From Verrucomicrobiales bacterium (GTDB lineage Bacteria; Verrucomicrobiota; Verrucomicrobiia; Limisphaerales; UBA9464), in contig JAIYBC010000022.1 of the NCBI GenBank assembly GCA_027488845.1, positions 1-33,081 of the forward strand: a stretch of DNA of 33,081 nt, given 5' to 3'. The notes beneath the pieces were generated by a model, which did no database searches, was not told the DNA's origin, and saw only the letters and a list, made by a program, of their open reading frames with translations. Shown piece by piece: positions 17,824-26,662 of the stretch. Both the position numbers and the translations under genes were made by a program. Numbering within the stretch: position 1 is the stretch's first letter; each line of letters begins with the position of its first letter.

Positions 17824-20800
17824 TCGCGTTCGGGGACTTCGCTGAGCGGCAGTTCGTCCTCGTCCGGCAACAGCTTGCGGCGCTCGGAGAGCTTGGCGAA
17901 GACGTAGTAGAGACCGGGGATCACCACGACGCCCATGAGGGTGCCGAGGAGCATGCCGCCGGCGGCGGAGGCGCCGATGGTGCGGCTGGCGATGGCGCCG
18001 GCACCCGTGGCGCGGAGCAGCGGGACCATGCCCGCGATGAAGGCGAAGGAGGTCATCAGGATCGGACGGAACCGGGCCTTCGCGCCCGCGATCGCCGCCT
18101 CGAGGATGTCCGCACCCTGGCTGTGCTTCTGGGCGGCGAACTCCACGATCAGGATCGCGTTCTTGCCCAGGAGGCCGACGAGCATGATGAGGCCGACCTG
18201 GGCGTAGATGTCGTTGTCCAGGCCCATCGACTTCAGGAGGAGGAACGACCCCATGATTCCGACGGGGAGGGAAAGGATCACCGCCAACGGCAGGAGGAAG
18301 CTCTCGTACTGCCCGACCAGGACCAGGTACACGAACATGAGGACGACGAGGAAGATGTAGACCGCCTCGTTGCCGCGGCCGACCTCGTCGAAGGAAAGGC
18401 CGGCCCAGCCGATGTCGTAGCCGCGCGGAAGGGTCTTCGCGGCGACCTCCTGGATGGCCTTGATCGCGTCGCCGGAGCTGTAGCCCTCGGCCGGGGCGCC
18501 CTGGATGGTCGGGGCCGGATAGGCGTTGTAGCGGGTGATCTCGTTGAGACCCAGCCGCGGCTTGACGGTCACGAACGCCGAGTAGGGCACCTGTTCGCCC
18601 TTCTCGTTGGCGACGTAGAGGTCGCCGAGGTCCTTCGGAAGCCTGCGGAAGCGCGGGTCGGCCTGGACGTACAGCTTGAAGAACTGGCCGAACTTGATGA
18701 AGCCCTGCTCGTAGGTGCTGCCGATCAGGATCGACAGGTTGTCCATGGCCTTGCCGATGGACACGCCCTTCTGCATGGCGGCCTTGTTGTCGACCACCAG
18801 CTCGAGCTGCGGGTAGTTGGCGCTGAAGAAGGTGAACAGGCCGCGCAGCTCCTTGCGCTTCTCCAGGGCCTCCATGAAGTCCCGGTTGACCACCTGGAGC
18901 CGGTCGTAGTCGCCGGTCGCGGTCTTGTCGAGGAGGCGCAGGGAGAAGCCGCCCGCGGCGCCGTAGCCCGGGACCGCGGGGGGCTCGTAGAACTCGATGG
19001 TCACGCCCGCGATGGCGCGGCAACGGCGTTCGAGCTCCGCGATGATCTGGGCCGCGGTCATCTTCCGCTTGGACCAGTTCCTCAGGTTGATGAGACACGT
19101 GCCCGCGTTGGATCCGCGGCCCTCGGTGAGCACCTCGTAGCCGGCGAGCGAGGAGACGGACTCGACACCCTCGATGTCCTTCGCGATCTGCTGGAGCTCG
19201 GTGGACTTGGCGAACGTCCGTTCCAGGGTCGATCCCGGCGGGGTCTGGAGGATCGCGTAGATCATGCCCTGGTCCTCCGCCGGGATGAAGCCGACCGGAA
19301 GGCGCTTGCCGACCTCCAGGATCGCGACGAACGCGACGACCAGGGCGACGACCGTGAAGAGCCGGCTCTTGGCGACCTTGCGGAGGACGGCGACGTAGAC
19401 GTTGGTGACGCCGTCGAACCAGCGGTTGAAGTGGCCCAGCGCCCAGCCGATCGGTCCCCTGTGCGCGTCGTGGGACTCGGGCTTCTTCAGGAGCATCCCG
19501 CACAGCACCGGGGTCAGGGAAAGCGCCATGACGCCGGAGAGGACGATCGACACCGCCATGGTGATGGAAAACTCGCGGTAGAAGACGCCGACCGGTCCGC
19601 TCATGAAGGTCACCGGGACGAACACCGCCGTCATCACGAGCGTGATGGCGATGACGGCGCCGCCGATCTCATGGAGCACCTGGCCGGTCGCCCTGTACGG
19701 GGACAGCCCGGTCTCGTGCATCTTCGCGTGGACGGCCTCGACGACGACGATGGCGTTGTCGACGACGATGCCGATCGCGAGGACGAGGGCGAAGAGGGTG
19801 ATGAGGTTGATGCTCACCCCGAACATCTTCATGAAGAAGAAGGTGCCGACCAGGGACACCGGGATCGCCAGCGTCGGGATCAGCGTGGACCGGATGTCCC
19901 CGAGGAAGACGAACACCACGAGCGCAACCAGGAGGAACGCCTCGATGAGCGTGTGGAGGACCTTCTCGAAGGACGCGTCGAGGAAGCTCGAGACGTCGTA
20001 GCTGATCTTGTAGTCCATGCCCGACGGGAAGGACTTCTGCCTGAACTCGGCGAGCTTCGCCTTGACCTGCTTGATGACGTCGTGGGCGTTGGAACCGTAG
20101 CTCTGCTTGATGACGATCGCCGCGGCCGGGCTGCCGTCGAGGTCGGAGTAGAGGTCGTAGAACTCGCTCCCGAGCTCCACGGTGGCGACGTCCTTGAGGC
20201 GGAGCAGCTCGCCCTGTTCGGTGGCGCGGAGGATGACGTCCTCGTACTGCTGGACCTCGTTGAAGCGGCCGAGGTAGGTCAGCACGTACTCGAGGGACTG
20301 GGAGGTCTTGCTGTCGGCGCGGCCAAGTCGGCCCGGCGAGCCGATGACGCTCTGTTCCGCAAGGGCCTTCATCACCTGTTCCGTGGAGATCCGGTAGGCC
20401 CGCATGCGGTCCGGGTTGAGCCACACGCGCATGGCGTACTGGCGGGTGCCGAGGATCTTGGCGGAGCCGACCCCGGGGATGCGGCTCAGTTCGGGGATGA
20501 GGTTGATGTACCCGTAGTTGAACAGGAACTGCTGGTCCGCGTTCTTGTCCGTCGAATACAGGTTCACGTACATCAGCATGTTCGGCGTGAGGTTGTTCAC
20601 GACCACGCCCTCGCGCTGGACCAGCGGCGGGAGGCGGCTCATGACCTGGTTCACGCGGTTCATCACGTTGACCGTGGCCTGGTTGGGATCGGTGCCCATG
20701 TTGAACACGACCTGGATCGTGGCCTCGCCGGCGCTCGTGGCGTCGGAGGTCATGTACTTCATGTTCGGGACGCCGTTGATGGAGCGTTCCAACGGGATGA

Positions 20801-20984
20801 GGCAGGACTCCTCGAGCACCTTGGCGCTCGCGCCCGGGTAGTCGAGGGTCACCATGACCACCACCGGGGCGACGTCCGGGAACTGGGAGATCGGCATGGT
20901 GGCGATCGACAGCCCCCCGAGGAACAGGATCAGCAGGGAGATGACGATGGCCAGCGCGGGCCGGCGTAGGATGCGGTTGAACAT
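17820..20984 (-). CDS. RND efflux pump, HAE1 (AcrB/MexB-like) permease
   Basis: A 1054-residue inner-membrane proton-driven pump of the hydrophobe/amphiphile efflux family. The N-terminus has TM1 (about 9-28) and PISQFPDVAP, followed by large periplasmic loops. TM4 carries GIVVDNAIVVVE: D409 is the conserved proton-relay Asp, while the second position of the usual Asp pair is N410. TM10 has LLGKNAILIVEFA with the conserved Lys (K941). The 12-TM, two-loop layout and length fit the family. It overlaps the outer-membrane factor gene by 4 bases and follows the adaptor gene by 18 bp, forming an adaptor-pump-channel operon. Substrates cannot be predicted. Confidence 0.96.
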   Translation of the reverse strand: MFNRILRRPALAIVISLLILFLGGLSIATMPISQFPDVAPVVVMVTLDYPGASAKVLEESCLIPLERSINGVPNMKYMTSDATSAGEATIQVVFNMGTDPNQATVNVMNRVNQVMSRLPPLVQREGVVVNNLTPNMLMYVNLYSTDKNADQQFLFNYGYINLIPELSRIPGVGSAKILGTRQYAMRVWLNPDRMRAYRISTEQVMKALAEQSVIGSPGRLGRADSKTSQSLEYVLTYLGRFNEVQQYEDVILRATEQGELLRLKDVATVELGSEFYDLYSDLDGSPAAAIVIKQSYGSNAHDVIKQVKAKLAEFRQKSFPSGMDYKISYDVSSFLDASFEKVLHTLIEAFLLVALVVFVFLGDIRSTLIPTLAIPVSLVGTFFFMKMFGVSINLITLFALVLAIGIVVDNAIVVVEAVHAKMHETGLSPYRATGQVLHEIGGAVIAITLVMTAVFVPVTFMSGPVGVFYREFSITMAVSIVLSGVMALSLTPVLCGMLLKKPESHDAHRGPIGWALGHFNRWFDGVTNVYVAVLRKVAKSRLFTVVALVVAFVAILEVGKRLPVGFIPAEDQGMIYAILQTPPGSTLERTFAKSTELQQIAKDIEGVESVSSLAGYEVLTEGRGSNAGTCLINLRNWSKRKMTAAQIIAELERRCRAIAGVTIEFYEPPAVPGYGAAGGFSLRLLDKTATGDYDRLQVVNRDFMEALEKRKELRGLFTFFSANYPQLELVVDNKAAMQKGVSIGKAMDNLSILIGSTYEQGFIKFGQFFKLYVQADPRFRRLPKDLGDLYVANEKGEQVPYSAFVTVKPRLGLNEITRYNAYPAPTIQGAPAEGYSSGDAIKAIQEVAAKTLPRGYDIGWAGLSFDEVGRGNEAVYIFLVVLMFVYLVLVGQYESFLLPLAVILSLPVGIMGSFLLLKSMGLDNDIYAQVGLIMLVGLLGKNAILIVEFAAQKHSQGADILEAAIAGAKARFRPILMTSFAFIAGMVPLLRATGAGAIASRTIGASAAGGMLLGTLMGVVVIPGLYYVFAKLSERRKLLPDEDELPLSEVPERE

Positions 20985-21002
20985 GGTCGTGGAACCGGTG
21001 GG

Positions 21003-22127
21003 TTATTCCGCGCGGAGCTTCAGGTCCTTGAAGGCCTTCGCGGGCTCCAGGAACTCGAACTCGGCCTTCTCGCCGGCCTTCGCCTGCCGGATGCCCTCGA
21101 CGATCATCTTGTCCGTCTCCGTGATGCCGGAGGTGACGATGAAGAGGTCCTCGATCTCCTCGGAGATGTGGATGCGCTGCTGAACGACCTTCCCGTCCTT
21201 GTCGATGAGGAGGACGTAGTGGTGGTCGAGCACCTCGAATGTCGCCTTCTGGGGGACGAGCACCGCGCCGCGGACGAGCTTCCGCATTCGGATGTGGCCG
21301 GTCTCGCCGTGCCGCAGGAGGCCCTTGGGATTGGAGAAGTCGGCCCGGAAGGCGATCGTGCCGGTCTCGTTGTTGAACTCGGCCTCGATCGCGTTGATGC
21401 GGCCGGGCTGGTCGAAGGTCTTCCCGTTCGCCATAACCAGCTCGACCTTCTTGCGTTCCTCGGGCTGGTCCTCGGAGGCGTACTCCAGGTAGTCGCGCTC
21501 CGGCACGTTGAAGTACACCCACACCTCGCTGTTGTCGGAGAGCGTCGTGAGGAGGTCGCCTTCGTCGACGAGGCTGCCGTTCCGCATGTGGAGGCGGTCC
21601 ACGAGCCCGGGAAACGGCGCCTTCAGCTCGGTGAACCCGAGGTGGGCTTGGGCGAGGTTCACGTCGGCCAGCTCCTTCTCGAGCTTCGCCCGGACGATCG
21701 CCAGCTCGGTGTCGGAGACGACCTTCGAATCGGCCAGCCGCTTGGTGTTCTCGTACTCCACCCGCGCCGCCTGGGCCTCGGCCTCGGCATGCTTCAGCTC
21801 GGCCTGATAGACCAGCGGCTGGATCTTGAACATCAGGTCGCCTTCCTTGACCAGCTGGCCCTCGGCCACCTTGACCGCCTCGAGGTAACCCCGTTCCAGC
21901 GCCCGGACCTCGATGTTCCTCGAGGAGTGGATCTGGCAGACGAAATCCCGCGTCACCAGGGTGTCCTGCTTCAGCGGCTGGGTGACGATGAGCTTGGACA
22001 TCTCGGCGCCCTCCTCATGGCCATGACCGGCCGCGGGGCCGTGCCTTTCACAGCCTCCCACAAGCAACGCAGCCGTGAGTCCCCCGCCCAACAACACCCA
22101 GAATCCCTTTGCTCGTTGCAGTTTCAT
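21003..22127 (-). CDS. RND efflux periplasmic adaptor (AcrA/MexA family lipoprotein)
   Basis: A 374-residue membrane-fusion protein. The signal peptide ends in the lipobox LVGGC with C26, so it is a predicted lipoprotein, and a His-rich stretch HGPAAGHGHEEG follows. A lipoyl-like domain (ALERGYLEAVKVAEGQLVKEGD) and a helical hairpin of about 125-185 (AELKHAEAEAQAARVEYENT) come next. A second lipoyl half (FTELKAPFPGLVDRLHMRNG) and beta-barrel and membrane-proximal domains follow (GHIRMRKLVRGAVLVPQKA). It links the inner-membrane pump to the outer-membrane channel encoded just downstream. The ATG at 22127 gives an ideal lipoprotein signal. It is the first gene of the efflux operon. Confidence 0.94.
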   Translation of the reverse strand: MKLQRAKGFWVLLGGGLTAALLVGGCERHGPAAGHGHEEGAEMSKLIVTQPLKQDTLVTRDFVCQIHSSRNIEVRALERGYLEAVKVAEGQLVKEGDLMFKIQPLVYQAELKHAEAEAQAARVEYENTKRLADSKVVSDTELAIVRAKLEKELADVNLAQAHLGFTELKAPFPGLVDRLHMRNGSLVDEGDLLTTLSDNSEVWVYFNVPERDYLEYASEDQPEERKKVELVMANGKTFDQPGRINAIEAEFNNETGTIAFRADFSNPKGLLRHGETGHIRMRKLVRGAVLVPQKATFEVLDHHYVLLIDKDGKVVQQRIHISEEIEDLFIVTSGITETDKMIVEGIRQAKAGEKAEFEFLEPAKAFKDLKLRAE

Positions 22128-22163
22128 CCGCCGGCCAGCCTAGGGGAACGCCTTCCGGACGCG

Positions 22164-22208
22164 GTATCCCCTCCGCAGGGAGGGTCCAGGCCCCCGGAGG
22201 GGGGATAC
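22164..22208. repeat. Inverted repeat upstream of the efflux operon
   Basis: GTATCCCCTCCG (22164-22175) and CGGAGGGGGGATAC (22195-22208) are inverted copies apart from a two-base length difference, with a 19-nt loop. It lies 37-81 bp upstream of the adaptor start codon, in the expected promoter/leader position. It could be an operator, an RNA hairpin, or a small dispersed palindrome. Confidence 0.5.
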
Positions 22209-22286
22209 GACCAGCGGCTCACCCCATTTTCCCTATCCGACAGGGGGTTCGATGGGAATCCGGCGCGGGCCCGGACTCATCCCGGA

Positions 22287-22431
22287 GGGAGACCTCACGC
22301 AAAATCGCCAAGGCGCGAAGGAACCGGAAGAGAACTACGGTTTGGGCGGCACTTGATCGGCCGCTTCTTGAAGTTGGTTGGTCCGCTCCGGATCCGGATC
22401 CTCCTTTGGGGCCTTTGCGTCTCTGCGTGAG
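22287..22431. repeat. CTCACGCA-family repeat, copy 3 (complete, with inverted ends)
   Basis: The most complete copy. Left end CTCACGCAAAATCGC (from 22294) and right end GCCTTTGCGTCTCTGCGTGA (22411-22430) are inverted versions of one another, about 145 bp apart overall. Its first 81 bp match copy 2 at all but one base. Seen from the minus strand, the right end begins 33 nt after the stop codon of the dikinase-like gene. Together with the adjacent hairpin (22164-22208) it fills the 336-bp space between that gene and the efflux operon; no gene is seen there. Confidence 0.9.
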
Positions 22432-22463
22432 TCCCGCCCCCTCTCCCTTCGGACGACTCCGGC

Positions 22464-25400
22464 TCAGGGCAGACGCCGTGTCGATCCGTCGGGGGCGATG
22501 GCCGTGAAGATCCCCTCCGGACCGGAATGCCAGACGTGGAGGATCCGGATCCGCGCCGTCTCCAACGCCTCCACCTCGGCCGCAGACACCCCCGGGTCCA
22601 GCCGCGGCTCGAACAGGAAGTGCTCGGAGAAGTTGTGGTGCTCCGGGCTGTAGGTCTGGGACCAATAACTGGTGAGGACCAGCGGCTCGGGCAGGAGTCC
22701 CTCGATGCGCGTCTCCACGAAACCGATGTTCGGCGCGGTGTAGCCCGCATCGATCCCTCCGGAGCGTTCCGGCCAATGGAACCGCGTCGTCACCCGCATC
22801 GTCCGCGCGGCATTCGTCCAGCGACGCTCCTGAAGCAGGCTCCCGGCGGTGACCGGCTTCGGCGCCACCAGGCGTACGACATCCTCGGTCGTCGTGCCCC
22901 AACGGTCCCATTCCACCTCGGGTTTCGGCGTGGCATGGCGCGCATGGAGCGTCCGCCACAGGTCCGACGGCACGAGGAGCGGCGCCGCCCGGGATGCCAC
23001 GGTCCTCGGGAGGGTCGTGTGCAGGCTCAGGCGGAATCCCGGCGCGGCGTCGAAGGCGTCCACGACGTCCTCCGTTTCCAATCGATAGGACGCCCCCGGC
23101 CAACCGGCCGGTCCGTCCTGCAGCGAGACCCGTCCACCGTCGGTGGACACGGACACCGCCATGCCGCGGTGGGGCGTCTCAACGAGATTCGAGGCGGCGA
23201 CCCGGACCGCACGATGGTCGAGGCGCCAACGGGACTTGAGGCGGTGGATGGCCATGGGATTGCCGAACTCGCCCTGCTCGACCTCGAAGTCGGCCGTTTG
23301 CGGAATGAGGAACGGGGCGATGGGCGCGGCGGCCGGAGGACGCGGCACTTCGCGCACCTGTTTGACCTGGAGTCCGCGCGAGGCGGACTTCTTGAACTCG
23401 AAGTCGAGCGTGAACGAGTTCTTCCCGGTCTGGGTCCGGTACGCGGTCGCCACCCTCAGGAACATGTTGGCGAAATCCCGGTACTCCGACTCCCATCGCA
23501 ACACGCGCGCCCCGAGCGGCAACAGGCCCGAGCCCTCCACGTGTTCCAGGAACGGATTCCCGCCGGAAACGAAGCCGACGACCCGCTCCGGCCGCGCTGC
23601 GCTGTCGGGATTGGTCACCGGCGCCGCTCCGGGCTGGAGGACCAGGTCGAGGTCTCCCCGGACGAACCCGAAGGAGTTCGACCACTCCAGCGTCGCCACG
23701 CCGTTGGCCAATTCGTCCGCGTCCGGGAACGACTCGGCCACCAGCACCGCCATGCCGACCTGGGATTCATCCACGCCGAATCTCCGCCGTTCGAGGAAGG
23801 CGTTCTCGTTGTAGAAGCTGGCGTACACCCGCTGGATGGCCCGGAAGACGCCCCGCTCCTCCCTTTCCGTCGGATCGCAGGCGCTCGGACCGAAGGCGTC
23901 GCCGTCGAGGTCGTCGGTCAGACATCCGCTGTAGCTGTCGTAGAGTCCGGCCCCGGAGAACTGGTCGGTGTCCTCCATGTTGGTCGAGCTTCGGAACCGC
24001 AGCTTGCGATCCAACGGAAGCCCGCTCGCCTGGAGGTGCGCCACCACCGCCGCCTGCTGTGCCGGACTGAACCGTGTCCCGCGACGGAACAGCTCGCGGA
24101 CCTGCTCCAACGCCGGACGCAGCCGCGCCATGTCGGCCGGATAACCGAACCCGCCCAACCGGTGCTCGACCTCCGCGCGCAGGGTCCGACCGGTGGACAA
24201 GGGTTGTGCGAGGAAGTCCTCCCAGAGGTCCAGCGTCAGAACGATCGCCGGAGGGGAGTTCGTCGGAAGCGTGCGCCGGAGGATCCCGTAGTTCGCCGCC
24301 TTGCCGCCGACATGCCGGGTATGGGCCGGCGTCAGGGCGGTGACATTGGTGGCGTACACACCCATGCGGGTCACCGGCGCGATGTCGAGCGGGGCGGGCC
24401 GCTTCAACGCCAACAGTTCCTGCCTGACCGACTCCGGCAAGGAACCCGGCGGGTCGACTGGAATCACCTCCACGCCGAGGGTTCCGACGCGCACGGCGAC
24501 CTCCCGGCCGTCCCAGCCGTGCAACGCCTCCCGGACCGATGCCGAAGCCGGATAGCCAAAGGGCACGCCGTACGAGCGGGCCAAGAGCGCGACGTGGCTG
24601 TTGGGCGTGGCCGGGGTGAGCGTGACGATGCCGGCGACATAGGGGACCTCGGCGGGCACCGCGTCGGTGAGCAGGACATCCCCCGGGAGCAGGCGTCCGT
24701 CTCCGTAGGCGGCCGGGATCTGGGCTGCCGGGATCCAACGCAAACGCCCGAATGCCCAGCCTTCGCTGTAGACCTGATCCCCACGCACCCACCGTGCGGC
24801 GGAAGCGACCTCGATCCCGCGCCGAGCGAATTCGGCGGCCGATTCCTGCGCCGGCACGGTCTGCTCGAAGGTCGGCACGTAGAGCGGTCGCGCCCCCTCC
24901 GGCGCCTGGACCACCGAGGCCACGGTCTCGAACCACCCGGCCACCGATCCGGCCGGCAGGGCGTCCGCCGAGACGAACTGGATCCCGTATTCGTTGCCGG
25001 CGGAGACGGGCGGAATGAGCACCGTGCCCAGGATCGCCCGGCGTCCGGAGTTCCGCAGTGTCACGGCGTCGAACTGCTGCGGATTCATGCCGGAGAACGC
25101 GGGAATCCGAAGGCGGGCGAAGTCCACGTGGAAGGCATGTCGCGCGCTGTCCTGGAACCAGACACGTCCCGGTTCCTCCAGCCGGATCAGGAACTTCACC
25201 CAACGCACCTCGGTCGACGGCAGGAACGGATTCGAGGGGACGTTGGCGAAGGGATCGTCCGGGAGCCGAAGGACGTTCCGGCCGTCGTCGTCGGCCGTCC
25301 GCGACCTCGACCGCGCCCTCAGGAAGAGCGCGTCGGTGGCGGCGGGAACCGGATACCGGAACGGGCCGTCGTGGACGACGGCGAGTTCCGACCACTCCCG

Positions 25401-25571
25401 CAGGTCCGAGGAAACCTCCAGTTGATGGCGCTGCCCCGAGGCGCCTTCCGAGCGGACCCGGGGGACGCTCCTCGGACTGGCCGGATCCATCTCCAACCGC
25501 AGGGGTTGGCCCAGGACCAGCGGACCGGCCAGGGATCCGAGGATCACGAGGAGGCGGATGTAGGCGCTCAT
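22464..25571 (-). CDS. Secreted dikinase-like protein: phosphohistidine domain followed by PPDK-type ATP-grasp
   Basis: A 1035-residue protein with a signal peptide (1-21, MSAYIRLLVILGSLAGPLVL) and so predicted outside the cytoplasm. Residues 45-88 form a short beta module (LEVSSDLREWSEL) seen in Verrucomicrobial secreted proteins. Residues about 290-370 match the PEP-utilising swivel domain: GDVLLTD, GIVTLTPATPNSHVALLARS with candidate phospho-His H326. Residues about 415-745 match the PPDK N-terminal ATP-grasp: HVGGKAANYG, LRFRSSTNMEDTDQFSGAG (R527, E533, D534) and DFEFKKSASRGLQVKQVRE. The last 290 residues are unrecognised. There is no PEP-binding TIM barrel. In PPDK and PEP synthase the ATP-grasp comes first; here the order is reversed, as in plant glucan water dikinase. 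The substrate is unknown, and activity outside the cell would need an ATP source. It starts 103 bp after the HlyD adaptor gene in the same direction. Confidence 0.85.
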   Translation of the reverse strand: MSAYIRLLVILGSLAGPLVLGQPLRLEMDPASPRSVPRVRSEGASGQRHQLEVSSDLREWSELAVVHDGPFRYPVPAATDALFLRARSRSRTADDDGRNVLRLPDDPFANVPSNPFLPSTEVRWVKFLIRLEEPGRVWFQDSARHAFHVDFARLRIPAFSGMNPQQFDAVTLRNSGRRAILGTVLIPPVSAGNEYGIQFVSADALPAGSVAGWFETVASVVQAPEGARPLYVPTFEQTVPAQESAAEFARRGIEVASAARWVRGDQVYSEGWAFGRLRWIPAAQIPAAYGDGRLLPGDVLLTDAVPAEVPYVAGIVTLTPATPNSHVALLARSYGVPFGYPASASVREALHGWDGREVAVRVGTLGVEVIPVDPPGSLPESVRQELLALKRPAPLDIAPVTRMGVYATNVTALTPAHTRHVGGKAANYGILRRTLPTNSPPAIVLTLDLWEDFLAQPLSTGRTLRAEVEHRLGGFGYPADMARLRPALEQVRELFRRGTRFSPAQQAAVVAHLQASGLPLDRKLRFRSSTNMEDTDQFSGAGLYDSYSGCLTDDLDGDAFGPSACDPTEREERGVFRAIQRVYASFYNENAFLERRRFGVDESQVGMAVLVAESFPDADELANGVATLEWSNSFGFVRGDLDLVLQPGAAPVTNPDSAARPERVVGFVSGGNPFLEHVEGSGLLPLGARVLRWESEYRDFANMFLRVATAYRTQTGKNSFTLDFEFKKSASRGLQVKQVREVPRPPAAAPIAPFLIPQTADFEVEQGEFGNPMAIHRLKSRWRLDHRAVRVAASNLVETPHRGMAVSVSTDGGRVSLQDGPAGWPGASYRLETEDVVDAFDAAPGFRLSLHTTLPRTVASRAAPLLVPSDLWRTLHARHATPKPEVEWDRWGTTTEDVVRLVAPKPVTAGSLLQERRWTNAARTMRVTTRFHWPERSGGIDAGYTAPNIGFVETRIEGLLPEPLVLTSYWSQTYSPEHHNFSEHFLFEPRLDPGVSAAEVEALETARIRILHVWHSGPEGIFTAIAPDGSTRRLP

Positions 25572-25674
25572 TGGCTCCGAAATCGGCCGCCCGGCCCCGG
25601 ATCCGGACACGGCACGTCGCCACGGCCGATCCTTCCACCACTGGCCGCAGTAAGCGACCCCGGTTCGCTTCCAA

Positions 25675-26631
25675 TCAAGGGTTCGCCGCAACCGCGGCGG
25701 AGTTCGCCGAGGCCTCGATGAACACGTCCATCTGCTGGCCCGCAAAGAGCCGCAGGTCGCCGCGTTCGACGCGGTACACCGCCTGGAGAACCCGCGTGTC
25801 GACCCGTTCCGTGCTGTCGCCCGTGAGCGACCGCTTGGGCACGACGAACGGTTCGAACCGGACGAAGGAAAGCGGCGAGGAAAGGGCCGCGTTCCCGCGG
25901 ACATGCCCCGTGGCCTTGGCCCCGGGCTGCACCCGCCAGGCCTCGTGTTCGTCGATGTCCACGCGGACGTGCAACGGCGAGAGGTTGCCCAAGAGCACCA
26001 GCGGTGTCGCGGCCACGCCGGCGGCGGCGAACTCGCCGGGGCGGACCTTCAGCTGCAGCACCGTCGCCGCGACCGGGGCGGTCACCGTGCTGCGGGCGAT
26101 CTCGGTCCGCACCGCCGCCACCGCGGCCTCGGCGGCACGGATCTCGGCGCGCACCTCGCCGACCCGCGCCTCGGCGGTCCGGAGGGCGAACTCGATCCGC
26201 ACCAGCTCGTCCTCGCTGATCACCGTCTCGCCGCGCAGCCGCTTCGCCCGTCCGAGACGGTCCGCGAGGTCCGCGGTCGACGCCTCGGCGGTGGACAGGC
26301 GCGCCCGGGCCGCGGCCGACTGCGACTCCTGCACCGCGAGCGACGCCTCGAGATGGCGGGTGTCCAGGCGGAACAGCGGAGCACCGGCCTCCACCGTCTT
26401 CCCGACCGACACCAACACCTCGGAGACGACGGCGGACAACGGGGTGCCGACGCTGATGTTCTCGGTGCTGGCCTCGACCAGGCCGACCGCGGCGACCGTC
26501 TGCGCGAAGGCCGAGGCGGGCGGGGCGGACGGCGGGTTGGTGGTCTCCCGCACGGGCTGGGTGCGGACGACCGAGACGGTGGCGAACAGGGCCGCACCGG
26601 CGGCGACCACGGGGAGCAGGTAGTTCTTCAT
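25675..26631 (-). CDS. HlyD/DevB-type periplasmic adaptor of an ABC exporter
   Basis: A 318-residue membrane-fusion protein. It has an N-terminal membrane anchor (4-22, YLLPVVAAGAALFATVSVV), a first lipoyl half (VGTPLSAVVSEVLVSVGKTV), and a long Ala/Glu/Arg-rich coiled-coil hairpin from about 105 to 200. A second lipoyl half (STVTAPVAATVLQLKVRPGE) and a beta-barrel domain with VRVDIDEHEAWRVQPG follow. It should bridge the inner-membrane ABC exporter to an outer-membrane channel. The ATG at 26631 was chosen because it precedes the anchor directly. It lies 31 bp after the ATPase gene. No outer-membrane channel gene is in this cluster; the only one in the window belongs to the RND operon. Confidence 0.92.
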   Translation of the reverse strand: MKNYLLPVVAAGAALFATVSVVRTQPVRETTNPPSAPPASAFAQTVAAVGLVEASTENISVGTPLSAVVSEVLVSVGKTVEAGAPLFRLDTRHLEASLAVQESQSAAARARLSTAEASTADLADRLGRAKRLRGETVISEDELVRIEFALRTAEARVGEVRAEIRAAEAAVAAVRTEIARSTVTAPVAATVLQLKVRPGEFAAAGVAATPLVLLGNLSPLHVRVDIDEHEAWRVQPGAKATGHVRGNAALSSPLSFVRFEPFVVPKRSLTGDSTERVDTRVLQAVYRVERGDLRLFAGQQMDVFIEASANSAAVAANP

Positions 26632-26662
26632 GGCTGGAGGAAACGGGGATTCGGAAAGCGGT

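Noticed and set aside
18123-20969. 948-codon open frame antisense to the RND pump
   Set aside because: Composition is an Asp/Glu/Arg/His-rich artefact typical of the strand opposite a GC-rich gene; the pump on the other strand is unmistakable.
22464-25571. Ordinary PEP synthase or PPDK
   Set aside because: No PEP-binding TIM barrel, reversed domain order, and a signal peptide.
22527-25721. 1064-codon open frame antisense to the dikinase-like gene
   Set aside because: Arg/His/Glu-rich shadow of a GC-rich gene without motifs.
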